Counted from the stretch's first letter, positions 29,345 through 38,943 are shown. The stretch: 64,000 bases of DNA from Planococcus kocurii (GCF_001465835.2 NZ_CP013661.2:372001-436000); one strand, 5' to 3'. Notes: generated by a model not told the origin, from the letters alone. Made by a program: numbers and translations.

Positions 29345-29881
29345 CTATAGATAAATATACCACCATTCTTTTACTTTCTCAGAAAAATAAGGCGTATTCT
29401 CAATCATGGATTGAGCAATTCCTGAATTCTCCAATTGGTTCTGCACCACATCAAGCGGAAGCAGCGCGAACACATAGATGAAAATAAACAACAGTATGTA
29501 GGCTTCGATAAACCCTAAAATCGCACCAAGAATTTTGCTGAAAAATCCAAGTACTGGTAAGAACTTTAAAAAATCAAACATCGATGCAATCAGTTGCAAT
29601 GCGAACTTCACAACAAAGAAAATAAGTGCAAAGGCTAATAATTGATAAAAAGTTTGATCCAAGTCTAATTGATCCACCACTAGCGTGAACTGAGAGTTTT
29701 CATTTATCGCTGGATAGGGAATCCACAACACAAAGTATTCGGACAGTGGTTTATAGTATTTATAAGCCGCGACTAGTGCAACAACAAACCCGATCATATG
29801 AATCAACTGGACAATAAATCCTCTTTTTGCGCCCACGATGATACCACCGATCAGTAAGATGACTAATAGTATATCAAGCAT
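29345..29881 (-). CDS. CvpA-family membrane protein, YshB-like
   Basis: 178 residues with four transmembrane helices and the opening MLDILLVILLIGGIIVGAKRGF, typical of the CvpA family (colicin V production protein homologues). It is encoded 5 bp after zapA, as yshB is in B. subtilis. Function in Gram-positives is unclear. Confidence 0.85.
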   Translation of the reverse strand: MLDILLVILLIGGIIVGAKRGFIVQLIHMIGFVVALVAAYKYYKPLSEYFVLWIPYPAINENSQFTLVVDQLDLDQTFYQLLAFALIFFVVKFALQLIASMFDFLKFLPVLGFFSKILGAILGFIEAYILLFIFIYVFALLPLDVVQNQLENSGIAQSMIENTPYFSEKVKEWWYIYL

Positions 29882-29886
29882 TCACG

Positions 29887-30147
29887 TCAACCCTTCAGTT
29901 TTTTCAATTCATTTTCTAATTGTTCAACTTGCTCTTTCAGTTTAAGATAGTCATGTACCGCATTTGATGCAGTTAAGACGGCAAGCTTTGCTTGATCCAA
30001 TGATGGATTCAACGCATTAATTTCTCGCATGCGGCTATCGACAATCGATGCAACTAAGCGCATATGACCGGATGTTTCAGTACCGACCATTTTATAGGTG
30101 TTGCCATAGATGTCAACGACCGTGTGAATTTTATGTTGCTCTGACAA
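29887..30147 (-). CDS. zapA: ZapA, FtsZ-ring stabiliser
   Basis: An 86-residue cell-division protein that crosslinks FtsZ filaments. The N-terminal beta part includes [27 protein letters not shown], followed by a C-terminal coiled coil ([17 protein letters not shown]). It is divergent from rnhC, about 80 bp away. Confidence 0.93.
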   Translation of the reverse strand: MSEQHKIHTVVDIYGNTYKMVGTETSGHMRLVASIVDSRMREINALNPSLDQAKLAVLTASNAVHDYLKLKEQVEQLENELKKLKG

Positions 30148-30228
30148 TGCAATATCCCCCTTTGGAATTCTTTACCCATCATACCATGAACACAAGCTGA
30201 TTGTGAATCAAAGAAAGGTGACCTACTC

Positions 30229-31158
30229 ATGTCAAACGTCGTTCTAAAACTTACAGAAGACAGTCTTCTCAAAGTGATTGCTCATTACGAGAAAAACAAG
30301 ATCATTTCCAAAAATCCATATGCTCGCTTTAGCGCTAAAATCTCCGATACCGTCGTGACTGTTTACACCTCTGGAAAAGTCATGTTTCAAGGGAATGGAG
30401 CTGCACGAGAAGCAGCAAAATGGGGAATTGCCCCTGCAGCTGACAAAATCGTCTCAACCAAAGGAGACAAACTTCCTGACGGTTTTGCCCAACTTTCGGT
30501 TCTCGGATCTGACGAAACGGGCACCGGTGATTTTTTCGGACCAATTACCGTCGCGGCGTGTTACGTACCGGCCGACAAAGTTGAACTTGCACGCGAACTC
30601 GGTGTGAAAGATTCGAAACAACTGACCGATGCCTGGATGCGCCAAGTTGCCCCCGACCTTAGAGCAACATTTGCGCATAAAGTGCTAACTTTAAAAAATG
30701 ATAAATACAACAAAGTCCAAAGCCAAGGCTGGTCACAAGGAAAAATCAAAGCCTTGTTGCATAACCAAGCACTCAGATATGTTCTAAACGAGATTGCACC
30801 CGAAAAACCAAGCTTTATCTTAATCGATCAATTTGCAGAACGCGGCATCTATTATAAGCACATTAAAGAAGAACCAGAAATCATTCATGAGAACGTCTTG
30901 TTTTCCACAAAAGCAGAAGGTCTTCACGTTTCAGTTGCCTGTGCGTCGATTATCGCTCGCGTTGCATTTCTTGAAGAGATGGACCGAATGAGTCAAGACG
31001 CGGGTATGACTTTGCCAAAAGGCGCTGGAAAAATCGTGGATGAAGCAGCGGCGAAGATTTTGCTGAAGCATGGTGAGGCGTATTTGAAGGGGTTGACGAA
31101 GGTGCATTTTGCGAATACGGGGAAAGCTGTTGCAATAGCTGCTAAGAGGCGCAAGTAA
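30229..31158 (+). CDS. rnhC: Ribonuclease HIII
   Basis: Cleaves RNA in RNA-DNA hybrids. The 309-residue protein has the N-terminal TBP-like substrate-binding domain typical of RNase HIII and the catalytic core GSDETGTGDFFGP (Asp-Glu dyad), VKDSKQLTD and LIDQFAERG. It is one of only two plus-strand genes in the window. The ATG follows AAAGGTGACCTACTC. Confidence 0.96.
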   Translation: MSNVVLKLTEDSLLKVIAHYEKNKIISKNPYARFSAKISDTVVTVYTSGKVMFQGNGAAREAAKWGIAPAADKIVSTKGDKLPDGFAQLSVLGSDETGTGDFFGPITVAACYVPADKVELARELGVKDSKQLTDAWMRQVAPDLRATFAHKVLTLKNDKYNKVQSQGWSQGKIKALLHNQALRYVLNEIAPEKPSFILIDQFAERGIYYKHIKEEPEIIHENVLFSTKAEGLHVSVACASIIARVAFLEEMDRMSQDAGMTLPKGAGKIVDEAAAKILLKHGEAYLKGLTKVHFANTGKAVAIAAKRRK

Positions 31159-31221
31159 ATCTACACTTAACATTTAATGAAGCTTATTATTTTTATAAGG
31201 TAGATATCCAATTTAAAAGTT

Positions 31222-31581
31222 CTTAAAAAAGTGCTATCCCATAATCTCGAACTCGACGTTTACTTTTTGAAGTCCTAGAGGTGAAATCTTTTGAACAACC
31301 AATTGCGCTTAATAGGAGCGAACACACTTTCTACATCTATTTTGCGTCTGCTGTAAAGTTGGGTTACAGATTCATCCTCAAGAGCTGCTTTAGTCTTTAC
31401 TTTCATTTTACGGAAATAATCTTTTGTTTTAGCTTCAAAATGGATGATGGTACTGAAGACGAATCGGTTGAAGCTATGCCCGCGGAAAACGTCCGTCACA
31501 ATGGATATCATTCTGTTCTTTAACTCGCAAAAGGAGCTGTACCCAAAAGTCATTGTTCATGACCTTTGGGACAGCCCCTTT
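31222..31581 (-). pseudogene. Decayed insertion sequence with C-terminal transposase remnant
   Basis: A minus-strand frame ending at 31275 contains QLYSRRKIDVESVFAPIKRN and LFKRF, the C-terminal DDE signature of IS1182-like transposases (RKIDVExVFxxxK, then RF). After one frameshift the frame continues with GLQKVNVEFEIMG, matching the usual family tail. No catalytic domain remains. Similar inverted ends are visible: GTGCTATCCCA near 31231 and GGGCTGTCCCA near 31577, 9 of 11 bases alike. The element is therefore an internally deleted, inactive IS. Confidence 0.6.
31531..31581 (-). terminator. Large hairpin after pheT, probable terminator
   Basis: GGGGCTGTCCCAAAGGTCAT and its near-complement form a ~20-bp stem around a short loop, with T-rich flanks on both sides. 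It follows the pheT stop and coincides with the right edge of the IS remnant. Confidence 0.7.
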
Positions 31582-31603
31582 TTAACCTTGCAATTAAATT
31601 CCG

Positions 31604-34003
31604 TTAACTTCTCAGCTCTGCTCCAGCTTCTGTCAAAGCTGCTAATACTTTTTCATGTGCACGGATAACATCTTCATCCGTTAATGTTTTTTCTGGATCA
31701 AAGTAAGTTAACGAGAAGGCGACTGATTTTTTGCCTGCTTCCATCTTATCGCCTTCATAAAGGTCGAACACGCGGACGTCTTTCAATAGTTTGCCTCCTG
31801 CATTGCGGATGACGGTTTCAATCGTTGCCGCTTCTACCACTTTAGAAAGAACTAACGCCACGTCACGTGACATGGACGGGTAACGTGGTACTGGCGTGTA
31901 AACAAGTGCCTCTGTTGCTTTACTTAACAACACAGCCAAGTTCAACTCCATGACAACCGTAGTTTTCAAGTCGCGCGCTTTTTGTTCAGACGGATGCAAC
32001 TCACCGATCACACCAATACGCTGACCGCTATGCATGATAAAGGCCGTTCTTCCGGGATGCAAATCATCCATTTGGCCACGTTCAAAAGTCAATTCAACAC
32101 CAAGTTTATCGCTAAGCCCCTCCACAATACCTTTCAAGACGAAAAAGTCGACGGGCTTTTTCTCACCTTGCCAGCTATGATCGAGCCAAAGACCTGTAAT
32201 AGCGACCGCTAAATGTTCCTGCTCGTTTAGTAACTCATCTTGACCTTTAAGGAAAACAGAACCGGTTTCATACAAAGCGACCGAATCCATTCTTCTTGCT
32301 GTGTTATACGTAACAGATTCCAACAAATGCGGCAACAAGCTTTGACGCAACAAACTACGCTCTTCGCTCATCGGCATTAAAAGACGCGTTGTTTCCGTTT
32401 CTTCCAAAGCAAATTGTTTTACTGATTTTGCAGAAGTTAACGAATACGTCGTCGCTTGTAATAATCCAGCACCTTCCATAAGCGAACGAACAATGCGGCG
32501 TTTTGCCTGATAGGGAGTCAAGCCACCTGGTGTCGTTTCAGCTTCTGGTAATGTTGCTGGAATTTCATCGTAGCCGTATAGACGAGCAATTTCTTCGACT
32601 ACGTCTTCAGGAATTTGAATGTCTTGTCGACGTGTTGGCACAGAAATGACCAGTTGGCCATTCGTTGCTTCTGTGTTAAATTTCAAGCGGTTTAAAATAT
32701 CCCACATGTCTTCAAAGGAAATCTTCATACCCAGACGGCTATTAATGAAATCTGGAGACACTTTAACAATTTTCTCTTCTTTGTTTAATTCATCGAATAT
32801 GACAGAGCCAGCTAATACTTCGCCACCCGCAAGTTGGGACAACAACTGTGCTGCACGTTCTGCGGCTGGAATGACACGATTTGGATCGACGCCTTTTTCA
32901 AAACGTGAACTAGCATCACTGCGTAGGCCATGATCTTTAGAAGTTTGACGAATAGAACCCGATTCAAAATAAGCAGATTCGATGACAACAGTCGTCGTTG
33001 CTTCGCTTACTTCCGAGTTAGCGCCGCCCATAACTCCTGCAATCGCCACTGGTTTTTCTCCATTGGTAATCACTAATTGACGGCTAGATAATTTCCGCTC
33101 TGCGTCATCTAAAGTGTTAATCATTTCGCCTTCTTTAGCATGGCGAACCGTAATGTTCCCTGTTTCCAATAACTCATAGTCAAATGCGTGAAGTGGCTGA
33201 CCATATTCCATTAATACATAGTTTGTAATATCAACTACGTTATTGTGTGGACGGACACCAGCTGCCATTAGTCGTTGTTGCAGCCACATAGGTGACTCTT
33301 GAACTTTAATGTTACGAACGACTTTTGCGACATACAAAGGGTTGGCTTCAGGCGCATCGACTGACAAGGATAGCATCGAAGCTGCTGTGTCAGATGCTTC
33401 TGTATAGCTAATCTCAGGCAGGTTGATTTCTTCTGATAAAATAGCTCCTACCTCATAAGCAACGCCCAGCATGCTCATCGCGTCTGCGCGGTTTGGTGTC
33501 AGTCCTAGTTCTAATACAGTGTCATCTAAACCAAAATTTACAATGACATCAGAACCGATTTTTGCATCTTCTGGCAGCACATAAATGCCTTCAGCGTAGG
33601 CTTTTGGCACAAGCTTGCCTTCAATTCCGAGTTCTTGCAACGAACAAATCATGCCATGCGATTCTTCTCCTCGAAGTTTCGCTTTTTTGATGTTGATGTC
33701 ACCTGGAAGTTTCGCTCCAGGACGTGCCACGATTACTTTTTGGCCTGCTGCAATGTTCGGTGCACCGCAAATGATTTGTGTTGTTTCTTCTCCAACATCT
33801 ACTTGGCAAATTGATAATTTATCAGCTTCGGGATGTTTAACACAAGATTCAACATAGCCCACTACGACATTTGTCATACCGTGTGACCGGTCGATCACTG
33901 CGTCTACTTCAATACCTGAACGCGTTATTTTTTCACCTAATTCAGCGGGTGGTAATTGTTGTGTGTTTACATAGTCTTTTAACCAGTTAATGGATACGAG
34001 CAT
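31604..34003 (-). CDS. pheT: Phenylalanyl-tRNA synthetase beta subunit
   Basis: 799 residues forming the larger half of the alpha2beta2 enzyme. An N-terminal tRNA-binding OB domain (VVVGYVESCVKHPEADKLSICQVDVG), the B3/B4 editing domain, a B5 domain, the catalytic-like core and the C-terminal ferredoxin-fold anticodon-binding domain (YPSMSRDVALVL) can be followed in order. It is 14 bp after pheS. Confidence 0.96.
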   Translation of the reverse strand: MLVSINWLKDYVNTQQLPPAELGEKITRSGIEVDAVIDRSHGMTNVVVGYVESCVKHPEADKLSICQVDVGEETTQIICGAPNIAAGQKVIVARPGAKLPGDINIKKAKLRGEESHGMICSLQELGIEGKLVPKAYAEGIYVLPEDAKIGSDVIVNFGLDDTVLELGLTPNRADAMSMLGVAYEVGAILSEEINLPEISYTEASDTAASMLSLSVDAPEANPLYVAKVVRNIKVQESPMWLQQRLMAAGVRPHNNVVDITNYVLMEYGQPLHAFDYELLETGNITVRHAKEGEMINTLDDAERKLSSRQLVITNGEKPVAIAGVMGGANSEVSEATTTVVIESAYFESGSIRQTSKDHGLRSDASSRFEKGVDPNRVIPAAERAAQLLSQLAGGEVLAGSVIFDELNKEEKIVKVSPDFINSRLGMKISFEDMWDILNRLKFNTEATNGQLVISVPTRRQDIQIPEDVVEEIARLYGYDEIPATLPEAETTPGGLTPYQAKRRIVRSLMEGAGLLQATTYSLTSAKSVKQFALEETETTRLLMPMSEERSLLRQSLLPHLLESVTYNTARRMDSVALYETGSVFLKGQDELLNEQEHLAVAITGLWLDHSWQGEKKPVDFFVLKGIVEGLSDKLGVELTFERGQMDDLHPGRTAFIMHSGQRIGVIGELHPSEQKARDLKTTVVMELNLAVLLSKATEALVYTPVPRYPSMSRDVALVLSKVVEAATIETVIRNAGGKLLKDVRVFDLYEGDKMEAGKKSVAFSLTYFDPEKTLTDEDVIRAHEKVLAALTEAGAELRS

Positions 34004-34017
34004 GTTTTATTTCCTCC

Positions 34018-35055
34018 TTAAAGTTCTGTACGTTGGAACTGAGATAAAAAGCGAACATCGTTTGTGTAGAAATGACGAATATCTTCAACGCCGTATTTCA
34101 GCATCGCAATCCGTTCTGGACCCATACCGAAAGCAAATCCAGTTAAGCGTTTGGAGTCATAACCAGCCATTTCAAGTACATTCGGATGCACCATTCCAGC
34201 GCCTAGAATTTCAATCCAGCCTGTTTTCTTACACACGTTGCAGCCACTGCCGCCACATTTAAAGCATGAAATATCCATTTCAACAGAAGGCTCTGTAAAC
34301 GGGAAAAAACTTGGACGAAGGCGAATTTCGCGATCATCGCCGAACATTTTCTTCGCAAATACAGAAAGTGTTCCTTTTAAATCACTCATGCGAATGTCTT
34401 CGCCGATAACCAATCCTTCAATTTGTGTGAATTGGTGTGAATGGGTCGCGTCATCGCTATCACGGCGATACACTTTGCCCGGGCAAATGATTTTGATCGG
34501 CTCGCCGCCTTTTGCTTCCATTGTCCGCGCTTGAACTGGTGATGTATGTGTGCGTAGTAGGATGTCTTCTGTTATATAGAAAGAATCTTGCATATCACGA
34601 GCTGGATGACCTTTAGGTAAATTCAACGCTTCAAAATTGTAGTAATCTTTTTCTACTTCCGGGCCTTCTGCTACTTCGTAACCCATTGAAATAAATAAGT
34701 CTTCAATTTCTTCTACTACACGCGTCAGTGGATGTGCATTACCTGTTTTGACGGGACGTCCTGGTAATGTAATATCAATTGTTTCGCTTTGCAACTTCTC
34801 ATAGATCGCTTGTTCTTCTAAGATGGCCATGCGTTCTTCGAGTTGCGTTGTAACTTCCTCGCGTACCACATTAACCAAAGCTCCCATTTTCGGACGCTCT
34901 TCAGCCGGGAGTTTCCCCATGCCTTTTAATAAATCCGTAATCGGTCCTTTTTTCCCTAAATACGCGACACGAACATCATTCAGTTCTTTAACAGTCGACG
35001 CTGTGGCAATTTTTTCGAGTGCTTGTGTTTTCAATTCCTGCAATTGTGCTTCCAT
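34018..35055 (-). CDS. pheS: Phenylalanyl-tRNA synthetase alpha subunit
   Basis: Catalytic subunit, 345 residues, with an N-terminal coiled coil and class II motifs: [21 protein letters not shown], motif 2 [17 protein letters not shown] and motif 3 [15 protein letters not shown]. It is the first gene of pheST, preceded by a T-box leader. Confidence 0.97.
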   Translation of the reverse strand: MEAQLQELKTQALEKIATASTVKELNDVRVAYLGKKGPITDLLKGMGKLPAEERPKMGALVNVVREEVTTQLEERMAILEEQAIYEKLQSETIDITLPGRPVKTGNAHPLTRVVEEIEDLFISMGYEVAEGPEVEKDYYNFEALNLPKGHPARDMQDSFYITEDILLRTHTSPVQARTMEAKGGEPIKIICPGKVYRRDSDDATHSHQFTQIEGLVIGEDIRMSDLKGTLSVFAKKMFGDDREIRLRPSFFPFTEPSVEMDISCFKCGGSGCNVCKKTGWIEILGAGMVHPNVLEMAGYDSKRLTGFAFGMGPERIAMLKYGVEDIRHFYTNDVRFLSQFQRTEL

Positions 35056-35076
35056 TTTTTCTCCTCCTTAGACAGT

Positions 35077-35335
35077 AAAAAGCCCCGTCCCAGAAAAGGG
35101 ACGAGGCATTATTCGCGGTACCACCCTAGTTATTGCAAATCGCAATCACTTGTTTACATAACGGCTCTTCACCGGCCCATCTTTACAGTATGTCTACTGG
35201 TCCCGTTAGGCAGCTCGCGGGGTGAACTTCTGAGGCGTTTACATATCCACACTTCCAGTCAAGGTGCAGAATCTCTGTGATGTAAGGGCGCAACATACTT
35301 TTCCCGTTCTTCGCTTTTACTTATTTACTTTCTCA
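35077..35335 (-). ncRNA. T-box leader of pheST (Phe)
   Basis: The minus-strand leader contains the T-box AGGGTGGTACCGCG (35114-35127), an antiterminator/terminator pair, and a terminator GCCTCGTCCC...GGGACGGGGCTTTTT (35077-35108). Further upstream a Stem I region with GAACGGGAAAAGTA is visible. TTC at 35224-35226 lies where the specifier codon is expected, matching phenylalanine. Uncharged tRNA-Phe should favour antitermination. Confidence 0.93.
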
Positions 35336-35365
35336 TTATACGAAAGTTCTAGACTTTTATCAAAC

Positions 35366-36133
35366 TTAGTTTTTAGGAACCAAGCTATACAAAAGAATCC
35401 CTGTCGCCACTGCAACATTCAGTGATTCTGCGCTACCGTATAGCGGGACCATCAAATTCTGATCGGTTTGCTGCAAAAGTACAGCGTCAACGCCACTGCC
35501 TTCATTGCCAACAAGTAAAGCAAACTTTTCACATGTCTCAACTTCGTGAACCGGTGTCGAGTTATGAAGCGCTGTTCCAAAGATTTGGATATCATTTGCT
35601 TTAGCTTGCGCTGTCCATTCAATCAGTTCGCCTTTAACAACAGGAATCTGAAAATGTGAACCTTGAGCAGATCGAACCGTTTTCGGGTTGTAAGGGTCTG
35701 CACAGCCTTTTCCAAGAATGACTGCGTCAATGCCGCTTGCTGAAGCTGTCCGAATCATCGTCCCGATATTGCCAGGATCTTGAACAGCATCAATCATCAA
35801 TAGCTTAGACCATGTTTTTTGCTCATCTTCTGTAAATTCGGGTTGTGCACAATGCGCGAAAATTCCCTGCGTGTGCTCAGTTTCCGAAATTTCCTTCGCT
35901 ACTCCTGCCGTGACCGAATAATGAGGAACGCCTTCAATATCCCAGTCTGCTGGGATATCTACGCCTTCACGGACAATTAATGATTTGACAAGATCTTTTT
36001 TACGCAAAGCTTCTTCTGTCAAATGAAAGCCTTCGACTAGGAATTCTGCAAATTTATCGCGTTCTTTTCGTGTCGTTCCAAGCTTTTTCCAATGCTTGAC
36101 GAGCGAGTTTTGGTTAGATTCAATTCTTTTCAT
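35366..36133 (-). CDS. TrmH/SpoU-family RNA methyltransferase, YsgA-like
   Basis: A 255-residue SPOUT methyltransferase. An N-terminal substrate-binding L30e-like domain precedes the knotted SAM domain with motifs QDPGNIGTMIRTASASGIDAVIL, LVGNEGSGV and LYGSAESLNVAVA. It is expected to 2'-O-methylate a ribose in rRNA or tRNA; the position cannot be deduced. The location next to pheS matches ysgA. The 36134-36303 gap, where spore formers often have sspI, holds no gene I can see. Confidence 0.88.
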   Translation of the reverse strand: MKRIESNQNSLVKHWKKLGTTRKERDKFAEFLVEGFHLTEEALRKKDLVKSLIVREGVDIPADWDIEGVPHYSVTAGVAKEISETEHTQGIFAHCAQPEFTEDEQKTWSKLLMIDAVQDPGNIGTMIRTASASGIDAVILGKGCADPYNPKTVRSAQGSHFQIPVVKGELIEWTAQAKANDIQIFGTALHNSTPVHEVETCEKFALLVGNEGSGVDAVLLQQTDQNLMVPLYGSAESLNVAVATGILLYSLVPKN

Positions 36134-36303
36134 TATAGCTTCACGCCTTTATTTCAGAATAACACCAGTATAACATACCCAAAAGCGCAGTCACCTAGAA
36201 GTCGATGTCGAGCTATTGCCACTTTACTTATGCAAGATATTTTGACGAACCAACATTTTTCGCCACGTATTAATGAGATCTAAGCAACTTCACCTTCATT
36301 TAT

Positions 36304-36747
36304 TCAAGCCGTAAAAAAATCAAATCCAAGCGCTGTCAAAATACCGAATGCTAATGTCCAAACAGCAATGCTGATCGTCAGCCAAACCGTCGTGTTCTTT
36401 TTAGTAGCACCAAGTGTCATCCCGATAAAAGCTGCAATATGTGTACCAATTAAAATAGGTCCAAGCATCGCTAGTCCCGGCAGACCGTACTTGTTCCAAA
36501 TTCGTTTGGCCCGTTCACTTTTTTTCGAAGTGGCTTTACCTTTTGCTTGTTGTCGTTTTGTGTACCAAAGTTGGAAGCGGTCAAAGCCAATAATTAATGC
36601 CAGGACGGTGACCATATTTCCAACAAATGCAAGTACCATCACCCATAACGGGGATAACCCCCAAACAATGCCAAGCGGAATAACCAACGCAATTTCAAAC
36701 CACGGAATGGCCGCTCCTAAAAAAACGAGAAAATATTCATAGATCAT
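36304..36747 (-). CDS. Small multidrug-export-family membrane protein (COG2426 type)
   Basis: 147 residues with about four hydrophobic helices; AAIPWFEIALVIPLGIVWGLSPLWV and GLPGLAMLGPILIGTHIAAFIGMTLGA match the family called small multidrug exporters (PF06695). A basic cytoplasmic loop (KRQQAKGKATSKK) separates the halves. Transport function is annotation by family only. It overlaps the preceding gene by 4 bp and completes an XRE-membrane-membrane operon. Confidence 0.75.
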   Translation of the reverse strand: MIYEYFLVFLGAAIPWFEIALVIPLGIVWGLSPLWVMVLAFVGNMVTVLALIIGFDRFQLWYTKRQQAKGKATSKKSERAKRIWNKYGLPGLAMLGPILIGTHIAAFIGMTLGATKKNTTVWLTISIAVWTLAFGILTALGFDFFTA

Positions 36748-37247
36748 TCATCTTCCTCCTTTAAATGCGCGCGAATTTCTCTGTAGTAAATGACGTATTG
36801 AAGTAACGCGACTACCAAAATGGCAAGCACGGTATAAATCCGTGGCAGCGGCGAAAACATTGCAAATACTGCGAGTGCTGGCAAACTCCAAGTCATAAAG
36901 GTATAGACTTTTTGAGAAGCAATGCGCGTAATATGTGTCATGCCTTCATCTTGTTCTAAATATTCAGGTGGACGAATTGCAAAAGACGGAATTTTTTGTG
37001 TTGGATACAGCTTGTTATGGCGTCTTATTTTCATGTAAAAAATGAACAACATGATCAGGTATAAAATGATTGACCCTACAATAACAAATCCTTGAATGAC
37101 GCCATACTCAACTAATATGCTTTGTTCTATTTCTGTATTGACAATTTCAGTCGTTTCGGGTGAATTGACTCCGAACAAGAAAATTCCTAACACCATGATA
37201 AATCCCATCATCCACAATGGATACTGCATACGAAAATCATTTTTCAT
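36744..37247 (-). CDS. Four-helix membrane protein, function unknown
   Basis: 167 residues with predicted transmembrane spans near 10-28, 50-71, 113-132 and 136-155, and an intervening soluble loop of about 45 residues. It overlaps the upstream XRE gene by 11 bp with GAGGACGGAGGAC before its ATG, so the two are coupled. An XRE regulator directly followed by a membrane protein is a common Firmicutes pairing, but the function of this family is not known to me. Confidence 0.65.
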   Translation of the reverse strand: MKNDFRMQYPLWMMGFIMVLGIFLFGVNSPETTEIVNTEIEQSILVEYGVIQGFVIVGSIILYLIMLFIFYMKIRRHNKLYPTQKIPSFAIRPPEYLEQDEGMTHITRIASQKVYTFMTWSLPALAVFAMFSPLPRIYTVLAILVVALLQYVIYYREIRAHLKEEDE

Positions 37248-37452
37248 GTCCTCCGTCCTCCTCTAACCAAAATAAGTCGTTGATGTTCGTCTGCAGAGCT
37301 TTTGCGAGTTTTAACGCTAAGGTAATTGAAGGGGAAAACTCCCCTTTTTCAATAAAAGCAATCGTTTGTCGCGTGACATCCACTTGCTTGCCGAGATCGC
37401 TTTGGGTAAAGCCGTAACGAGCTCTTAGTTCTTTTACTCGGTTCTTAAGCAT
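37237..37452 (-). CDS. XRE-family DNA-binding protein, YozG-like
   Basis: A compact Cro/C1-type helix-turn-helix protein of about 71 residues: YGFTQSDLGKQVDVTRQTIAFIEKGEFSPS spans the HTH. I prefer ATG 37450-37452, 9 nt after GGGTGG, to the ATG at 37461, which overlaps that site. AT-rich palindromes upstream may be its operator. It heads the small membrane-protein operon. Confidence 0.85.
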   Translation of the reverse strand: MLKNRVKELRARYGFTQSDLGKQVDVTRQTIAFIEKGEFSPSITLALKLAKALQTNINDLFWLEEDGGHEK

Positions 37453-37479
37453 CTGCTTCATCCACCCTTTTATGTTCGG

Positions 37480-37535
37480 TTTATATTACATAATGTATAT
37501 TATACTTAACATCATGTCAATTATTATGTACATTT
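37480..37535. promoter_or_regulatory. Palindromic AT-rich region upstream of the XRE gene
   Basis: TACATAATGTA near 37488 and a second ATGTACAT near 37526 are short related palindromes. TTGACA at 37515-37520 (minus) with TATACA/TATAAT sequences near 37495-37504 suggests a promoter between them. An autoregulatory operator is plausible but unproven. Confidence 0.35.
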
Positions 37536-37550
37536 TCGAAGCTAGAGACG

Positions 37551-37655
37551 CTTTATTTGCGGATTGAATGACTTTGTTTGCGCGATAAAATCGGTTGTTT
37601 ACATTATCTCGCGCTTTGTTTGCGCAAGACGAGACGTTGTTTGCAAAACCAAAAA
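37551..37655 (+). repeat. 21-bp-periodic microrepeat array 1 (5 units)
   Basis: The core TTTRTTTGCG (variants GTTGTTT) recurs at 37552, 37573, 37594, 37615 and 37636, spacing exactly 21 bp each time. About 10 bases between cores vary. The array ends in front of a hairpin, GCTTCTCACTTGAGTGAAAAGC (37658-37679), which on minus is followed by TTTTTTT. It is a near-duplicate of array 2. Confidence 0.85.
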
Positions 37656-37680
37656 AAGCTTCTCACTTGAGTGAAAAGCG
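37656..37680 (-). terminator. Terminator-like hairpin at the end of array 1
   Basis: GCTTTTCACT/AGTGAGAAGC stem followed by TTTTTTT on minus; nearly identical to the hairpin at 37866-37890 but with no gene in front of it, so probably a duplicated copy. The 37681-37740 interval shows no feature. Confidence 0.65.
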
Positions 37681-37739
37681 GACCTTAAAATTAATAGTGC
37701 TCCAGAAGCTTTACACAAGAGCGCGACTATTCGTCTACT

Positions 37740-37862
37740 CTTTATTTGCGGATCAAGCGACTTTGTTTGCGGGATACACTCGGTTGTTTACATTATCTCG
37801 CGCTTTGTTTGCGCAAGCTGAAAGTTTGTTTGCGCAAGTCGAGACGTTGTTTGCAAAATCAA
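37740..37862 (+). repeat. 21-bp-periodic microrepeat array 2 (6 units)
   Basis: Cores at 37741, 37762, 37783, 37804, 37825 and 37846, again spaced exactly 21 bp. Its third unit is identical to the third unit of array 1, and first and last units are close matches, so arrays 1 and 2 are a duplication with one unit gained or lost. It ends directly at the terminator of the NERD gene. Confidence 0.87.
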
Positions 37863-37863
37863 A

Positions 37864-37892
37864 AAAAGCTTCTCACTTAAGTGAAAAGCTAG
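37864..37892 (-). terminator. Terminator after the NERD gene
   Basis: AGCTTTTCACTTAAGTGAGAAGCT hairpin with TTTTTTT on minus, overlapping the last codons of the gene that ends at 37889; array 2 follows immediately. Confidence 0.8.
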
Positions 37893-38851
37893 TCTTTTTT
37901 CTTTAACTGATAGGTTCGATTGCGCAATGCACCAGCTGTGTCAAATTCGAAAGTCGACAATAAGCGAGACGCTACAAAAGGCGATTCGATATTACAATAC
38001 TGCCTCAACATCTTATTACTCAGCTGATTATGAACGAGCGAAAAATATTCCCGAATCGTCGTTTCAAATGCATTTATATCTATCGATTGGCACAATTCGC
38101 ATATCCAGCCACATCGTTTTTTTCGAACCATTCGCAGGCTTTTGCATGAATCGCAAAAAATACCGGTCTGTAGTTCGCCAGGATTTATAGCATACAGCTG
38201 ACATAAAGGAAGTCGCTTATAAGGAGTTTGATGTTTTTGAAGAAGTTTATCGATTTTCACTAAATTCGGTCGGATATTCGAGTCGGGGAAAGAGGAGAGT
38301 ATGTTGAGTAAATAATCGATTAGTTGATAAGTTTTACAAACATCGGTGGTTTGCGGTTTCGTAATAAATTCACATTGTTTGGATGTGAATACAACAATTC
38401 CTTTGACCGGCAACTGGATTTTATGCAGTTTGAAAAATTTCGTTAAAAAGCGAATGTGTTTATTTAATTGAATCGCGGGATCTTCCATCACGGTCCGCAC
38501 GCCTTCTACATCTGTTCGAGCAAATTCGCCTGTTTGATTATCGAAATGTAGCCGTCCACTAATGTTTTTCGACTCAATAATAATCACACCACGTTCTGTT
38601 AGCAGCAATCCGTCCATTTGGATTTTCCACTCACCAAGTGATAAGCAAACATTCTGCAAAAAGCGGTAGTTTTCTTCAGGGCTGAATTCAACCAGCTTTC
38701 GTACCAGTCTAGCTTCTCCTCGTTCTCCAGCAGCGCTTCGGTACAATTCGACTTGAAGAAATTGGCGTTGTGGATGCTGCTCTGGCAACCGGTATAATAA
38801 CCTTTCGAGCGCTGTTGTTTGAGATAATAAAACGAGTTCTTTTTTGTGCAT
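37889..38851 (-). CDS. NERD-domain protein with C-terminal zinc ribbon
   Basis: A 320-residue protein. The N-terminal half is a nuclease-related (NERD) domain: EARLVRKLVEF, then QMDGLLLTERGVIIIESKN, preserving the D...ExK core of restriction-endonuclease-like folds. The C-terminal half has CDSCKSL...CELCQS, a probable zinc ribbon. The ATG at 38849-38851 follows GGAGGTGCTCT; the longer frame runs into repeat sequence. Microrepeat arrays flank both ends. NERD proteins are suspected of DNA or RNA processing; the substrate is unknown. Confidence 0.8.
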   Translation of the reverse strand: MHKKELVLLSQTTALERLLYRLPEQHPQRQFLQVELYRSAAGERGEARLVRKLVEFSPEENYRFLQNVCLSLGEWKIQMDGLLLTERGVIIIESKNISGRLHFDNQTGEFARTDVEGVRTVMEDPAIQLNKHIRFLTKFFKLHKIQLPVKGIVVFTSKQCEFITKPQTTDVCKTYQLIDYLLNILSSFPDSNIRPNLVKIDKLLQKHQTPYKRLPLCQLYAINPGELQTGIFCDSCKSLRMVRKKRCGWICELCQSIDINAFETTIREYFSLVHNQLSNKMLRQYCNIESPFVASRLLSTFEFDTAGALRNRTYQLKKKD

Positions 38852-38923
38852 AGAGCACCTCCTATCAGAATAAATAGAGTATAGCATTCTTTTTAAAACC
38901 TGAAAATCTCTAAATGGATGCTT

Positions 38924-38943
38924 TTCGCTAGCGAAAAGCGAAA
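38924..38943. other. Perfect 20-bp palindrome beside array 3
   Basis: GCTTTTCGCTAGCGAAAAGC, uninterrupted, lies just upstream of the NERD gene promoter region and just before microrepeat array 3. Confidence 0.6.
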
